Positions 1 through 11,897 of a DNA stretch of 64,000 bases are shown here, piece by piece (positions within the stretch are counted from its first letter, which is position 1; each line of letters opens with the position of its first letter). The stretch lies in the NCBI GenBank assembly GCA_011032825.1, contig JAADJZ010000028.1:434001-498000 (forward strand), read 5' to 3'. The position numbers and the translations under genes were made by a program. Under the pieces are notes generated by a model. That model made no database searches. It was not told the origin of the DNA and saw only the letters and a list, made by a program, of their open reading frames with translations. Source of the stretch: Massariosphaeria phaeospora. Its lineage: Eukaryota; Ascomycota; Dothideomycetes; Pleosporales.

Positions 1-1
1 C

Positions 2-863
2 GTGTCAAAGATAGACTTCACGTATCTCGACGACATGTTCGCCGATCTTCGCGACTCTCCCTACATCCGCGTCGCTGACGACGCAATTCCCGATCGGTCC
101 ATGTTTGCGTACAAATACCTCAGAGACCATCTTCTCTCGTTCGTCTAGAAGGACCTCCCGCTTCCAATAACGAAACGAATCCTACGAGACTCTCTCCGCG
201 GCCTCGCTACTTTGCACGAGAAGGGCATTGTACATACGGATATTAAGGCGAACAACATCATGGTGGATTGGGAGGAGACGGACGGGAATGTCCACATCCA
301 ACGGGTTCAGATCGCTGATCTGGAAGATGCTGCGTACGTTCCGGACGATGAAGTTGTATTCAGAAGGCAGGTTGGGAATTGGATGTGGCGAAGTCCTGAA
401 GCTCACGCTTCCAGCAAGGTCCAGAAACTGTCGGATATCTTTTCGTTTGGTGTTGTCGTAGGTTGCGTTGTCTAGCTCACTGCTCGCATCTTTGCTGATC
501 TGTCGTACACAGTGCGTATATGCCATAACAAAACGAGTAATTTTTGCGGTTGATGATGAGGAACTCAAAGAAGGCGAGGAGAAGCTAGCCATTGTTCTGG
601 AGCGCCAGCTGTCGTATTTTTCTCAAGACATGGACAGCGTGGTCGGCTTGATTCAATATCTGGGAGACAATCCATGGGCCAAGATCTTCACCGTGATAAC
701 AGAAGGCTTCAACAAGGAATTTCCTCGGAAGCCGTTTGAGCTGTGGCGCGGTCTTGAACCAGACTTCAAGGATCTCGTCGGAAAGATGACGAATGTCGAT
801 CCGGAACGGCGAATCACCGCTTAGGAAGCTTTAGCTCATCCATGGTTTGCGGATGTAGCATGA
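2..863 (+). pseudogene. Ser/Thr protein kinase pseudogene (5' end off window)
   Basis: The reading frame from base 2 encodes a kinase domain of a common fungal family. It has a catalytic loop HTDIKANN, an unusual metal-binding DLE (in place of DFG) in ADLEDAAY, the activation-segment block GNWMWRSPEAH, and then SDIFSFGVV. A 55-nt intron (458-512, GTAGGT...ACACAG, phase 0) joins this to CVYAITKRVIFAV and the C-lobe. Two in-frame TAG codons break it. One at 146-148 lies between LLSFV and KDLPLP. The other at 822-824 lies in RITA*EALAHPWF, where the frame then continues to a natural stop at 861-863. Both TAGs sit where the family would carry a single ordinary residue, so they look like point mutations and not splice errors. 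The N-lobe with its ATP-binding lysine is not in the window. Seen: domain and stops. Inferred: loss of function. Readthrough or a shortened but expressed C-lobe cannot be excluded. Confidence 0.8.
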
Positions 864-1038
864 AGCTCTTAGAAGAAAAGAAGAGACAGTGGGGAGCATC
901 GATGAGCTTAATAAGCTGACTAGTACGCGCCAAGCCACTACTGGTGGACCCGGAACCGGCGGGCATCTCCGCACTCTTCGTTTTCCTTCTTCTCATCCGG
1001 TGTTGCATCACATATTTCACTCCACTTCCTAGTCAGTC

Positions 1039-2705
1039 ATGGAATCTCACACATACGAGATGTGGGTAGATGGTAAAGCGCAAGTAGGCAAGGCGGAGCA
1101 GTCAGTCAGCGCCCCTCGCCGGCATTCATCTGCCGCTACGGTTCAGGATCTAATAAAAGCTATTCAGGATAGCAGTGGAAGATCCTGCCACCGGCGAAAT
1201 GTTTGCATATTGCCATGCAGCTTCTTCCGAAGATGTCGATCAAGTCGTTCAGCTCGCACACGGAGCCTTCAGATCTGGTGTCTGGTCTAAAGCACCGCGC
1301 CACGTGCGCGCTGACGTACTCGATAAGATCGCAGAGCTTCTAACAAAAGCTCTCCCACGTCTTATCGAACTTGAGGTCCGACAAACTGGCCGAGCTATCC
1401 GTGAAATGAATGCCCAGGTTCCTACTCTGGTGAAGTGGTTCAAGTATTACGCAGCTATCATACGGACAGAAGAGCGCGCTGTACTGCCTACAGTAGGAAA
1501 ATTGCACAATTGGATCGATCGCAAACCGCTGGGGGTGGTAGCCCAAATCACGCCGTTCAATCACCCGATGCTTATCGCTGTGAAGAAGATTGCACCTGCA
1601 CTCGCAGCGGGAAACTCAGTTGTACTGAAGCCGTCGGAGCTAACACCGCTGACGAGCCTTGAGCTGGGGAATATAATGAAGGAAGCGGGCTTGCCGGATG
1701 GCGTGTTCAATGTGATTCCAGGTGATGGACCAACCACCGGAAAAAGTCTCGTTGAGCATCCACTCATCAAGAAAGTCGATGTGACTAGCGGAACCCCTGC
1801 TGGACGAGCGATCGGAGCCATTGCAGGCAGGAACCTCGCGCACTTTACAGCAGAGCTAGGAGGCAAAGCACCCCTCATTGTTTTTGAGCAAGCCAACATC
1901 GATCTGGCAGTCAACGGCATTGCGTTTGGCAGTTTCATCGCAAGTGGTCAGACTTGCGTCGCCGCTACTAGGATCATCGTGCAGAACTCCATCTTCGATA
2001 CAGTGGTCGAGATGTTAAAGGTTAAAACGCAGGGTATCGAGCGCAGAATGGGATCGCCGAAGAACGTAAGCTCGATGATGGGACCTTTGATCTCAGCTAA
2101 GCAGCTTGCCAATGTTCGGATGCTCGTAGATGACGCTGTTGAGGCCGGCATCACAGTCGTTACTGGCGGGCAGAGGATGAGCGGCACTTCACCCCTAGAT
2201 GGAACCGATTTCTCAATAGGATACTTCTACCCTCCCACTATCCTGACGGGTGGACGAAACACCAAGATCCTGGATACTAGAATATGGCATGAAGAAGCCT
2301 TCGGCCCAGTCGTCGTAATTGTGGGCTTCGACACCGAACAAGAAGCGCTTTCGCTCGCAAACGACAGTGAGTTCGGCCTGGGAGCCGCGATCTGGACGCA
2401 AGATTTGTCACAAGCTTTTCGCGTGTCAGAAGACATTGAGGCGGGGATTTGCTGGGTCAACACGCATCACCGGAACGATCCAAGTAGTCCTTGGGGCGGG
2501 ATCAAGAGCTCCGGAGTCGGCAGTGAGAATGGAATTGGTAGGTTGAGCTAGTGGCGAGCTCACAGTACGCTGCTAATAATTTGCAGATGCGTATCATGCG
2601 TACACGACCACGAAGAGTACCATCATCAATTATGCTACGGCTGAGGAGGGGCTAGCGAGTGATGATTGGTTTAGGGAAGATGGAGGGAACGTGAGATACG
2701 GGTAA
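1039..2705 (+). CDS. NAD(P)-dependent aldehyde dehydrogenase
   Basis: Three exons: 1039-1100, 1168-2537 and 2587-2705, giving 516 aa. Intron 1 (1101-1167) is GTCAGT...CTAAT...TTCAG; intron 2 (2538-2586) is GTAGGT...CTAAT...TTGCAG. Both keep frame and restore the N-terminal WVDGK...VEDPATGE block that ALDHs show. The catalytic pair is present: Glu about 250 in AELGGKAPL and nucleophile Cys about 284 in ASGQTCVAATR. The cofactor-fold stretch TSGTPAGRAIG stands where many members have TGST/TGG. The C-terminal PWGGIKSSGVGSENG motif is the usual family ending. Length is normal for the superfamily (about 480-520 aa). It oxidises aldehydes to acids, probably in the cytosol as no targeting signal is seen. 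Substrate is not predictable; overall resemblance is to the aromatic/hydroxymuconic semialdehyde type. It begins about 175 nt after the kinase relic. Confidence 0.9.
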
Positions 2706-2792
2706 TATCGAAAAGACCAGCACTCATGAGCGGCGTAGAATTCCCTAGTGGTGTTTCATTGGGTATGTTGAAAACGGTTTGATTTGTACCAG

Positions 2793-5700
2793 TTAATCTA
2801 GCCAGAAATCAGAGGGACTTTCTCGTTGGAGCCATTTATATGCCATTTCGTCCAGATCGCGAAAGTACACAGCCCCTACTCTTCGATAATGGCGTTCGGC
2901 CTCACTGACATCAACTTGTGTCCTCTGAAGGAGCAGACTCTTTATCGACTGAGCGCGGAACTCGAGTTCTTTTTTTGTTTCTCCTTCAGACCGTGCTATG
3001 CGATCCTGCAGCTCGGGTAATTGCTCTTCTTGTCTACTAAACCACGATGATCGTGTCGTGAGCAGAACACCCACACCAGAGTGGGTTGTGTGAATAGCCT
3101 CGTTGGCGGCGGGGTCGACACCCAGTATTTTGGAAGAGCTTGCTGCAAGAACAACAAATTGACAAGGGGACTCGAGACGCCCTAAGAGTTTGTTTGTGTC
3201 CAACTCTGAGACGCCATCAGGTATGACGTCGAGGTAAAAGCTTTTCATGGGCTCTATTTGAACTTCAATTCTGTATCGGTTTCTTGCTGCTTTAGCGAGT
3301 GTCCCGATGTTGATGACTCCCTGGATAGCCAGAGATCTGCTTTTCAATTTTGGCTCTGTATCTCTATTTGCTTGCGTTTCAACAGCGAAGCTTATATCGT
3401 CTCCCTGATGGTTAGTAACGCGGTAGTCTCTCGTCACCAGCCGGTGGTGTGGTATGATATGGCCTTTCACGCTGGCCCAGCTCCAACTGGGTATGTTTAA
3501 TTGAAGCTCAGGCACTCTTTCGCTTCCCTGCACATCTTCTACTCTCCAAGCTAACTGTTCTTCTAGTTCTGTGGCCCACATTCCCACCGCATATCCCTCG
3601 TCCGTGATATCTCGCAATAGTTTTGCGACACTCCAGATGGCGACGGTTTTGTCAGTTTGCGAGGTCAGGTTGCATACGGTGTAACTCTCAACAGCTGACC
3701 TCCAGAAGGTATAGGGACTCTCGTTGTCATTCGGGCCGGTTATGTCCGCTGAAGACTGGTCCGGTTGGTCTAGACGACCTCTCCAATGGCGATCCGTTCC
3801 TGCCTTGTGGTCGAGCGAGAAAGGCAGACCGGAGGGGAAGGTTTCGCAGGCTGATAAAGTGCCACAGTCCCAAAATATTTGGTTCTTGCTGAAATGAAGC
3901 AGGCGGGGCGAAAGCATTCGCTCTAAATTCAACGGTCAGCGCCACAATTCCCTCCTATACCCGTTTGATCTACTTACCTTGGAAAACCCAGCCTCGCGTA
4001 TAAATGAACGAGCTCAAAAGCTCCTCTTCCCAGATATCCGCCGGAACTATGACCCACGACTCCTCCCGAAAAGCCCGATTCGTCCCACGGCCGTGGTACT
4101 TGACCGGCAGCACAGCGCTAGGCCCTCGCTCGCGAAATAGACCGCCTTGACCATTGATCGAATCAGTCGCAACGAGATTGCAGTAAGAATACCGATACAC
4201 TTTATGCATCAGATCGCCCTCTTTAGCGAAATCGCCGTAGGGCTGTTGCACGATACATAAGCTATCAATCCAGATGTACCGAATCTTCAAGAACCGCGCG
4301 ACTTCAATGGCTTGCCGGAAGGTGTTGGACAGATCGCTAAGCGGAATACCGTCGAGGAGGAATTGCGCCATGTTCCAAACAGTTGTGATGGTGATCGTTA
4401 TTTTTCCCCATGCGTGGCTCAAAGTACAGTAAGGGCCCTTTATACGGGAGACTCTTGTATCGACGAGGCGCACCTTATTCGGATCCCCTGATTCCAGGTC
4501 AAGAAGTCGAGTCGGGACCCAAGTACTGGATGAGGTCTTGCTGCAGCCGCTGTGGTCGTTGTTGCAACTTTCAATCCACGCTTTGATTTGAGAACCACCG
4601 CTGAGAGCTGGGTCAGTAAATTTAGAGACCTGATTGATTGATGGCACGTTGAGACTAGCTTCAGGTAACACGCGGAAGGATTTCGATGGTATTCTTGCGT
4701 GCTTAAACCGGAAGCTCAAGACCATCGAGCTTTGGAGCTCTCTGCCGCGCGGTGCGATCCGGAGGGTCCAGTGGTATAAAGGCCACGGGGTCGCATCATC
4801 ACTGGAGTCTCCTATGCTCATCCCGGATTTGTATAGCGCAGCGCAAAACAGGCACTTCTCCATGGATGCCGTGGCAGAGTCTTTGTCGCTATGATGCTCA
4901 CCGGAGAGCACTCCCGATTCTAGGATGTGGTGTCTGCAAAAGTCGCAGATTGAAGAGGGTTCTGATTCTTGCGCGGCCACCAATGTCTGGGAAGTGGTCC
5001 GCGTAGGCAAAGAGATAGGTCTCGGGACTTCATGACTATCACTCCGCGGTGGCGAATGAGTCAACCCTTGCTCTTCCTCGAGGAAAAGCGGTCGGTGAGC
5101 AACGACTGTATTCTCAACTCCATCCAGCGAGTGTTCGGTACTTCCAGCGGGGGTTGGATTTACGCTGTGGTCGCTGAATGTGTCGAATGTGCTTCCCGAG
5201 GGCTTTGGTGTATGATCCACCTGTCGCGACGTTTCGGAACTACTGTCGTCGGCTCCGTCGTACCCCATTTCGCGTCTCGCCCAAGCCAACGACTCATTAT
5301 AATTTTCTTGTGCATAAAGCGCAAAAGCCGGTGCGCAGCACGTTGCAACCTCTCGGTCTCGAGTGCGGGGGTCCACAAGCCACCCATTTGCGGCCTGGAA
5401 TACATCCTCGAGACTTCTCGGAGAGTCGATATCTGGAGGCGCTGGCATCGCAAGACGCACGCATTCTTCGAGCTCCGTTAGAGGCACTCCGTCATCCGTC
5501 GTGGCAGCCGCAGCGATCGCGAGCATCGTCGTGTGGCGTTCAGTGTCATTCAGTTGGTCGATGATCTTCATCTCGGCGTCAAAGAAGGCGATCACATCGC
5601 GCGGAAGTCTATCGTCTATCCGCACGGGATCGAATGTGGATAAGTCACCCCAAGCAAAGATCTCCTCCAGGTATAGTAGCGTAAGCGTAATGTTTCCGGC

Positions 5701-6743
5701 GGCCTTGCTATGCACGTATTCGACCACCATCTGAAGCGTCTCGTCTTCCACGTCCCCAAAATAACCCTTTAACCTCTCCCTCGCTAAGTTTTCCAGGCCC
5801 TGCCCCATACCGCCAACCTTGACGTTGACATGCTCATAATCCTCCTCAAAACTAACCGCGTTTTTACAATTTCGACAATCGCTATTCAATTTCTCTTTAC
5901 ACGGATAACACAACCAAAACTCCTTCCCATCTTCTCTGCACTTTCGGCACACCCACCAGGTATTCAACTCTTCTTCATCGCATATATCGCATGCTGGGTT
6001 CGTCGGCGTGCAGAAGGCAGGGACGCGCCGCGTGAGGAGTACTTTAAGGCTGTGGTGTTGCAAAAGGTAGAGTTCAGTGTCGAGAACTCGTTGGAGGGCC
6101 GGGTTGATGAGGTCGTAGCCATCGAGGATGAGGTGTTTGGTGGAGTGGGAGGAGCTAATAGCGGCGGAGAGTCTCTTGATGCGCTCCGTGATAGGGTGGC
6201 CTTCGGAGCAGGCTGTTTGGTACGCGGCAAACTCATCACTGGATTGGTTTCCTATCTGATTGTGCATGGACTGCATGAGATCCTCGACAAAGGCCAGGGA
6301 AGTCGATTTCACGTGTCCAATGATCGAAATCGAAGCCACGGCGTCTCCTCTTTGCGCGAGCCGTTGAGCGACCACGGCAGCAAGAGTCGTCTACCAAACT
6401 ACATCAGCTCACTTTCACACGCCTCCAGGTTCAAAATACCGACCTTGCCACTTCCCGGATCGCCATAACAGTGAAGCTGCCAGGACCGCGTGCCGCTCGA
6501 CCACGCTTTGAACGCTTCGGTCGCGAAGAAAGAATTGAAGAGTTCGGGATCAATGTCTGCGTCGATGGAATGGTTGAGGGCCAAGGCGGGGTGGAGAATA
6601 CGCGCGCGCGAGGCGAAGGGGTCGGTTTTGTCAAAGCCGTTTATTGAATCACCGCCTTCGCTATCACTTTCGCTCGATGAATCGCATTCGTCCCCTGAGG
6701 ATACGTTTTCGACCTCGTCTCGTGGATCATTACTTTCGCGCAT
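2793..6743 (-). CDS. P-loop NTPase (NACHT-like) / zinc-ribbon / HET fusion protein
   Basis: Three exons on the minus strand: 6743-6444, 6390-3978 and 3922-2793, giving 1280 aa. Introns of 53 nt (GTCGGT...GGTAG) and 55 nt (GTAAGT...TTTAG) keep phase. Intron 1 falls exactly in the Walker A loop GDPGSGK|TTL (residues about 94-103). A Walker B-like LILDGYDL follows at about 187, then a sensor-like LLTRR. Next comes a cysteine-rich insertion of four CxxC pairs (residues about 235-275), as found inside some fungal NACHT proteins, and an NTPase tail ending near ENYNESLAWARREM. A polar linker (about 480-575) leads to CDFC and then a HET domain (about 755-900) with YCTLSHAWG, YIWIDSLCIVQ and RGWVFQERMLSPR. 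HET domains trigger incompatibility cell death in fungi. Classical fungal HET-NLRs place HET first; here the NTPase is first. There is no repeat sensor domain. The fusion rests on one uninterrupted 2.4-kb exon, so a mis-joined model is unlikely. Confidence 0.88.
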
Positions 6744-8172
6744 GATGTGCGGTTTCGCGTTGAGAACAATCCGTTAGTAGGAAGGCGATGACACCTTTTC
6801 AGCCGCACTCGTTACGCAAGCACGGCAATGCGGCTCCTCGCAGTGAGCTCGCGTAAACTTCTGATCTTGTAACCTAGGCAAAGCTGTTGTACTGCTTAAA
6901 TATCGGCGAAACCAGACTTCCGCACGATTCTACAGCTTTGAAGTACGGAGCTGCAAGGAGGAGTTCTGGCAGTCTCGTACTTGCTATACTGCAAAACTCT
7001 TCGAATGGAAAGAGGCACTGCTATCCGTATCAATTGTGACTCAAAGGAAATCCATGAGGGGGATGGTGCAGCTGACATATCGTTCTAGAATCGTCCTGGG
7101 GCCAAATGCCAAGCTGTCTGCAGGCAGCACTTGGCGGGCTGGAAGATTTCCCGGGGCTATGCGATTTTGAACTCCGACTGACCGGTCAAGTAGATTAGGT
7201 GGCGGCCCGACGAGAGCTTATTCGGCTTACATGCCGAATACAGATGGCCGCAGGCATGTCACAGAGGTTCACGCACGTTGCGACAGAGCCTCTTTCACCA
7301 AACATCAGGTAGGTACTCCGTAAGTGTGCGCGCTCAGGGCCCTTTGGTGTCCAGTTTGTCTTATACGATGGTATGCTTCCAGGTCGATTTCGAAGCTTCA
7401 AAACGCACTTCTCAGCCTGGATTGCAGTGGGAGGCATGAAGGTAGGAATCAATTTTACCTAGTATGGGCGACTTCACCATCGCATGATTTGATCGGATCG
7501 CTGACCTTTGGCAGACAACATGGTGTACCAAGTAATTACTCGCCTTCAATTCAGTGAAGTGTGATTTGTTATTTACCCCTTCATCATGACGGAAGAACGA
7601 ACAGAGCCAGGTCGCGTGCCATGTTCAGCCGGACAGCAAACCATCTCCATCCTCCAGCTCGGTTGGAGGCAGCCTCGTGCGACTTTCGCATGAGGCGGTT
7701 ACAACTAAGCCGCAAGCTGTGCTTGAGACCGTAACCCATTCGTATTAAACCCCGGCCGAATCACGCTAAGCCTAATTGGGTCAATGGGCTTTTGTGTATT
7801 CTCCGTCAGGTCAGCAGTCGGCGAGGTCGACCAATAAAAGCAGATCTGGCGTCCACCATGGGCTTAGTAAAGTGGGACGCTTATTTCGTTCTACGACGAC
7901 CGTTTGGGCACAACTTTTCAGCTCGTAGGGGCCTTTGCATCGCATTCAACTCTCATTCGCTACAAAAGTGCTCCGCCCCTGTCTCATTTACACCACCAAG
8001 ATCTCGGACCGGCATATTGCATGATGGGGCGGAAATATGCGCGAGCCGATGAATTTAGACCCCACTCTCTCAGTAAAGATCAAGGCAACAACACAACGTC
8101 GTACAAGACTGCGTTCTTCTTAAGAACACGACGAAGCCTCGTCTGGACATGCTGTAAGCGTCAATAATTCTA
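6744..8172. other. Intergenic, 1.4 kb
   Basis: Divergent interval between the NTPase-HET gene and the S41 peptidase, so it holds both promoters. Only short open frames occur and none shows a family motif, a plausible splice pattern or strong codon bias. No tRNA or clear repeat seen. Confidence 0.6.
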
Positions 8173-8202
8173 ATGCCGGCTCCCCCTCGTTCTATTTACG
8201 CC

Positions 8203-11081
8203 ATGTCTCTCACTAAATCCCTGGCTATCTCGTTCTGCTTTTTTGCATCGGTCTTTACAAAGCCTTTGAAGGGGTCATTCGCTCCCCGACAGGAGGCGAC
8301 ACCCACTGCACCACCTTCTGCCGACTCCACGGCTTGCGGGGATATAATCGTTGCTGTCAAGAACGGCAAGTAACATTTCACGCAGATGAGAGTGCGCCGA
8401 ATTAATGGAATGCAGAATACACGCTATTTGGCGCCTCATCCGTTTACGAATGCTTGCAGAGTGTTCCTTTCAATCCGGCGATCGCTCTCCAGTTCCTCGA
8501 CTATTATAGTACCACCCTGCAATTTCAGTCTACGCTTGGCTATCATAAGTCCCCACCACAAGGCTACCAGTGGCCAGCTATCGATGTGGACCAGGCATTA
8601 GAGGCCATCAAGCAAAACGTAACGGCAGGCGTGTACAAGAACCAGTATGAGTTCGAGGCGCAGCTACAGTTACTCACTGTGCAATTCCGCGACACTCATG
8701 TTTCCCTTAATGGCGGGGCTTTGTCTGCGTTTTCGTTCATCAATCCATATGGACTGATCTCGGCTTCGGTCGATGGCAAGCAGGTCCCGGAAATATATCT
8801 CGATGGTAAGTTGTCAATTTTTCTATATCACAGTATTTGCGCATCATCAGAAGAAACTTGATGGTACTTGGTTCTCTCGGCGACTGACATCGCTTGTAGA
8901 ATACTTCCAAACAGCGAAAGCGGAAGGGAAAGTGCCTTCTCCGATCGTGCAGATCAACGGCGAAGACGTCATCGACTACCTTACCCGATTCGCAGAGAGA
9001 AACTCACTCGGCTATCTGGAACCACATGCCGATTGGAACTCTCTCATGGAGAACCCGTCGATGAATATTCAAGGTTACTTGAGTCTTTTTCAGTCGACAA
9101 GACTGTATCCCGGCGACGAGAAGAACGGTGACGCGATAATCTTCACTTTGAAGGACGGTACGAAGGTCGAAGATATTTGGTGGGCTTACTGCGTCGACTG
9201 CGAGGAAACCGGTCCACTTACTACTGGTGGTGACTTCTACAACTATTTCGTGCTTGGTTTCCTACCGGAAAGCTACAACGAAACTGATACTTGGTGGCCA
9301 ATACTGCCGGAGGAAGAAACCGAAGAAGAGGACACCACCGAAGCTGAGCCTACATCTCCACCTGTTTGCTTGAAAGGGACTCCGGCCGAGCAAAACTGGT
9401 GCGACGAGAGCTTGGGAGCGTATCCCAACGACCCTTTTGTGGCCCAGGACGAGTTGACTCTTGAAGGTGCGGGCGTAGTGACTGGATACATGTTGAAAGA
9501 CATCTCCACTGCTATTCTTAGTATCCCAACATTTGTCCAGACCGGCAACAACGCACTCAACTTCCGAAAAGCTGTTCAGGACTTCATCGGCAACGCCACT
9601 CAGGCCGGGATTTCTCGGGTTGTGATTGATCTGCAGCAAAATTCTGGAGGTCTCAATTTCCTCGCCTACGACACTTTCAAGCAGTTCTTCCCAGATCAGG
9701 AACCCCGTGACGCTAGTCGGATACGAAGTCACAAAAATGCAAACATTCTCGGCTCTGCCTACACGGAGTGGTGGGATAGAAAGGATACAGATCAAGATTC
9801 ATACAGTGAATATGCGGCAATCGAGTGGGTGGCTACGAACCGTATTAACGCTGCTACTGGGAATAACTTCTCATCATGGGCGGAGTACTTCGGTCCCGAG
9901 TCCAGCAGTGGCGGCGACTTTTCTCTGGCTGTAAGTTCACTCGTATGTTGGTTTGCATTAGCATCATGCTAATTTTCGAAGCAACGTTACAACCTCTCTA
10001 ACGAGATGTTCGACCATTCCGCCTTCAGGTACATCCCGTGGGGCTATGACAGTAAAATCCCTATGACTTCGACTACACCGCCATGGTCAGCGGAGAATAT
10101 CGTCCTGGTAAACTCTTCGATTCGAACGACAATTGCTTAATCGCTAATTTGGTTTCTTAGCTGACCGACGGCCTCTGCGGCTCAACCTGCGCGCTCTTTA
10201 CGGAGCTCATGACGCACGAAGCTGGCGTCCGAACACTTACAGTAGGAGGACGTCCAGTGAAGGGCCCCATGCAAGCAGTGAGCGGTACTCGTGGAGCCAG
10301 CGTATACTCGGCGGATTCGCTCGATCTCGATATCTTGGGTCTGTCCGACGAGCTCACAGTCAACAACCCCACTGCTGCTGCGAGCCTGCCTAACCGCACC
10401 GAGACCGGCATGTGGATCAACTACGCCGGGTTCACGATCCGCAACCAAGTCCGCGAAAACGACCCCACACCGCTGCATTTCCAATACCAAGCCGCCGATT
10501 GCCGTATCTACTATACACTCGCTAACATCTACAACCTGACTCAACTCTGGCACGACACGGCCCGGGCTGCATGGGACGACGAAAGCTTCTGTGTGGAAGA
10601 CTCCACCGGATACCCAACAGCGCGCGGTCAGTCTTCCGCGAAACCCCCACCTGCCGTCGGTAATTCGGTTCAAACTCTCGCTTTCGACCTCGACAACATC
10701 GATCTCTCCGAGTTCGCTCTCACCGCCAACGCCACGTTCGAGCTCCACAACGGCGACAAGATCCCGCGCGCCAAGGGCGAAATCATCAAATGCGGTCCAG
10801 GCGACAGTTGCGCCGTCGGCGAATGCCAGCCCATGAGCTTCACTTGCAGTGACGGCTCTGAAAAGACGAAGCAAAGCATGTGCCCGCCTAAATGCGATCC
10901 TAACAAAGTAGAGGGTACTGGTTGTGCCAAGGGTCAGAGGTGTGTGCCAACGACTACCAAGTCGAGTAAGAAGAATGTTGCTACTAAGGGGAAAGGGCCG
11001 GCCAAGCCGAAGAAGAATGGTTTCTGCACCTCGGATGTGGGGACGGTGAAGATGGGATGTCCGCGTCCAGTCCCCGTTTAG
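8203..11081 (+). CDS. Secreted S41-family peptidase (UstP/CPAF-like)
   Basis: Five exons: 8203-8365, 8416-8805, 8900-9930, 9982-10107 and 10161-11081, about 876 aa. Met at 8203 gives a classical signal peptide (hydrophobic AISFCFFASVF); an in-frame Met at 8173 would add 10 residues. Intron 1 works only with a GC donor (GCAAGT, 8366-8415): the nearby GT at 8370 breaks frame, while the GC donor preserves the conserved TLFGASSVYECLQSVPF block. The other introns are GTAAGT-type or GTAAAC. A PDZ-like region precedes the S41 core: GISRVVIDLQQNSGG, then ENIVLLTDGLCGSTCALF carrying the likely nucleophile Ser. After the core comes a Cys-rich, Lys-rich tail (CGPGDSCAVGEC to the end). An acidic EEET spacer is near the middle. 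Fungal homologues are extracellular or secretory serine proteases; one, UstP, belongs to the ustiloxin cluster. No RiPP precursor is visible next to it, so a general secreted role is more likely. Confidence 0.85.
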
Positions 11082-11897
11082 ATCGTCAATGGATATGACT
11101 CCGTGAGTTGATTTTTTGGGTTGGCCCTAGTGTTCTTGCTCGCGATAGACGGGTGATAGATGCTATAGTATGAGAATTGGGCCACGAGAACCAGTATAAT
11201 GTTTAAAAGACTCCACCTTGAACCTTTGTGTCTTCGGAAGGAGTAACTGAGAGTGAGTAGGAGCGAGCCGATGTTATGACATGTGGCTAGGGTAGGTGGT
11301 TAGCGATCACCGGTCTCTAGTCACTGGCACATACCGCTCGAATGATTAATACGGTATATAATTACGGTACTTATCTTCTATGGAGGTGACTGGTGGTGCA
11401 CATACTGGGTACAGGATGTGTGTGCAAAGGACACATGTAGCGACAAAACGACACGTGACATTCACGACTTTTGCGGTGAGCTTCAACTATCACGAGTAGC
11501 TACCTATGTTCTGACTGTAATTTTACCACTCATATGTATACCACACGAAGGCATTGAGATCAACAGTAGTGAGATACGTAGTTCTTATTGATCACTGCAT
11601 CGCCAGATCTGTCTAGATCATTGCCTCCTCCTGAATCCATGTGTCGTTTCATACTAAGTGTGTGCGAGCCGCAATCAGCGCAGTACGTATTAGATGAGGC
11701 AAATTTGTTCGCCGCACCAACAAACTTTGCCTTACTGTGACTCGGCTGACATCGGCGCAACATAGGGTGAGGCGGGGTAGTAAGACACTGTGCCGCATCA
11801 GCTATCTCTTGTGTCAATGTACGTAGATGATCGCAGTCGCTTCTTTGCTTCGTGCTCACTCATCCTACAGCCGCCCATCCAGAGCCCTAAGTTCACT
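11082..11897. other. Intergenic, 0.8 kb
   Basis: Terminator side of the peptidase gene and promoter side of the small secreted protein. Only short frames without recognisable motifs; nothing else seen. Confidence 0.55.
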
